Source: Sycobia sp. Sy_11 (Eukaryota; Arthropoda; Insecta; Hymenoptera; Epichrysomallidae). From it: a stretch of DNA of 64,000 nucleotides. The DNA lies in contig JACCIC010000028.1 in assembly GCA_018907035.1 (NCBI GenBank), positions 3,155,001 to 3,219,000 on the forward strand. The letters are read 5' to 3'. A program made the position numbers and the translations under genes. The notes below the pieces were generated by a model, which saw only the letters and a list, made by a program, of their open reading frames with translations, was not told where the DNA came from and did not search any database. This document shows positions 62,877-64,000 of this stretch, piece after piece (positions within the stretch are counted from its first letter, which is position 1; every line of letters begins with the position of its first letter).

Positions 62877-62877
62877 C
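62818..62877. repeat. (TA)n microsatellite followed by CATA units
   Basis: The TA array is followed by imperfect ACATACATACATGCATACATG units up to about 62910. Confidence 0.95.
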
Positions 62878-62949
62878 ACATACATACATACATGCATACA
62901 TGCATACATAACAAAAATAGTTTCCAATAAAGACTATTCGAATGATTCA

Positions 62950-64000
62950 TTTTGGTAGGGGGAGGGAGGATATATCGATCTTGCCTTTGGGCATACCGAA
63001 AGTGCTAATTATTGGTACCACTATAATATTAGTAAATGAAATTTTCCGAGAAATCATATAAGATAAATGTTCCATAAATAACTGCATAATAGGGATGCAT
63101 TTCCATTCTATGCAAGTTTTAAGCAATTGAATACCATCCGAATAGCAATTTCTTGTGAATATCTTATATCTCGTGTAAGTGAGAATATTCATAAAAAAAT
63201 TTACTTGAAGATATCAAGTAAGATATTTGCAGCAGTGCCTGTCCTACCATGTTGGAAAAATATTTATCAGCCAAAATTCTTCTCGAATCTTCTTATCCAG
63301 TGCATGGGCAAGTGCATCGTATGGGAAGGATGTACGTTTTCAGCATACAATGTATTATTTAAGAAGCAGTGCTTTCGTAAAATTCGTCAAAATAACAATC
63401 TCTTATTGAAATAATTTCTAATATGACAAAACATTCACTGGATAATTAACTAGTTATTCATATAATAGAATATTAAGTACCCAATAAATAACTAGGCTTC
63501 TATCGATCGTTAAGAATAATAATCTAATTATGATTGTACACGATTGCGAGTTGTTATATTAATCAAAATCAATTCTATTAATCAAAGGATCGATCGCACG
63601 AGAGTAACAAACACGAGCTAGTATAATTTTAATCGCAGTTCTGAAAATCTTACTAAAAATAAAAATTCCGTTTATAGCCATGCACTGAAAGTTACACATT
63701 AGCATTGCATTCACATCATATATTATCTCAATAAATGATTCGGACGCAGTCGATTTAAAGTATTTTGTCAGATTTCAAAATGACGAGCTTCACATTTCAT
63801 GTTACCACATTATTTTGATTTATTCTGTCTCGGAATTGTAACGCTCTCGGTTTGACAGTGGCTTAAAGATATCTACGGCATGCATATCTCAGTTTGCATC
63901 TGAAATAAAAACGTATCTATGTGTGTATGGCGTGTATCAAAAACATTTATATACCATTGCCAAACATCATTCGAATCAAATATATATAAATATTTTTAGT
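62950..64000. other. AT-rich sequence at the window end, no supported gene
   Basis: Opposed open frames at 62947-63192 (minus) and 63127-63414 (plus) have no family match. The rest is unique AT-rich sequence. Confidence 0.5.

Noticed and set aside
62588..62950. Tyr-Ile repeat proteins from (TA)n arrays, here and at many other arrays
   Set aside because: Translations of dinucleotide repeats without independent coding evidence.
1..64000. CRISPR arrays, rRNA, tRNA and complete transposons
   Set aside because: No regularly spaced direct repeats with unique spacers, no recognisable RNA gene cores, and no transposase or reverse transcriptase frames were seen.

Overview
The window is a stretch of insect nuclear genome, most likely hymenopteran, though the species cannot be fixed from sequence alone. 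The grounds are spliced genes with GTGAGT donors and AG acceptors, long AT-rich introns, GC-rich coding exons, a very high density of dinucleotide microsatellites, an MBF2-family gene (an insect-specific family) and an acid sphingomyelinase-like phosphodiesterase. The base composition is patchy: AT-rich plains (about 9.7-17.0, 20.7-23.7, 25.6-27.1, 34.5-35.4 and 38.6-40.4 kb) alternate with GC-rich islands (about 12.2-12.6, 17.9-18.4, 19.5-20.7, 23.8-25.4, 28.7-30.8, 31.6-33.9, 35.5-36.0, 36.9-38.5 and 42.9-44.8 kb).

Two protein genes are well supported. The first is a small plus-strand gene at 17020-17415. It encodes a 131-residue secreted-type protein of the MBF2 family, with a TATA box upstream and a poly(A) signal downstream. 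The second occupies 40655-58548 on the minus strand. It is a nine-exon gene for an SMPDL3-type acid sphingomyelinase-like phosphodiesterase. I rebuilt it exon by exon, and every splice phase closes to one 522-codon frame. It has a signal peptide, the calcineurin-like metallophosphoesterase blocks, the Cys-rich C-terminal domain and a hydrophobic tail that fits a GPI anchor. It has two unusual features: the normally invariant GNH[DE] block reads GHED, and exon 5 carries an in-frame Gly/Ala/Thr-rich insert of about 64 residues encoded by GC-rich triplet repeats.

Between 1 and 16.8 kb, between 17.8 and 40.5 kb, and upstream of the phosphodiesterase (58.6-64 kb) I could not establish any gene. 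These stretches hold microsatellites ((TA)n, (CA)n, (GA)n), mononucleotide runs, a diffuse TTCGAAC-rich repeat zone at 1.6-2.1 kb, a small island with nested inverted repeats at 9.3-9.5 kb, a near-perfect 35-bp palindrome at 38.65 kb, and GC-rich segments that could hold promoters, enhancers or untranslated exons of genes outside the window. Weak candidate coding pieces on the minus strand at 59.5-59.8 and 60.4-60.6 kb are recorded with low confidence. Many open frames in the GC-rich and TA-repeat regions are by-products of repeats (runs of Tyr-Ile, Ser-Leu or Arg-Glu) and are not annotated as genes.

No operon-like grouping or functional link between the two genes is apparent. No tRNA, rRNA, CRISPR array or intact transposon was recognised.
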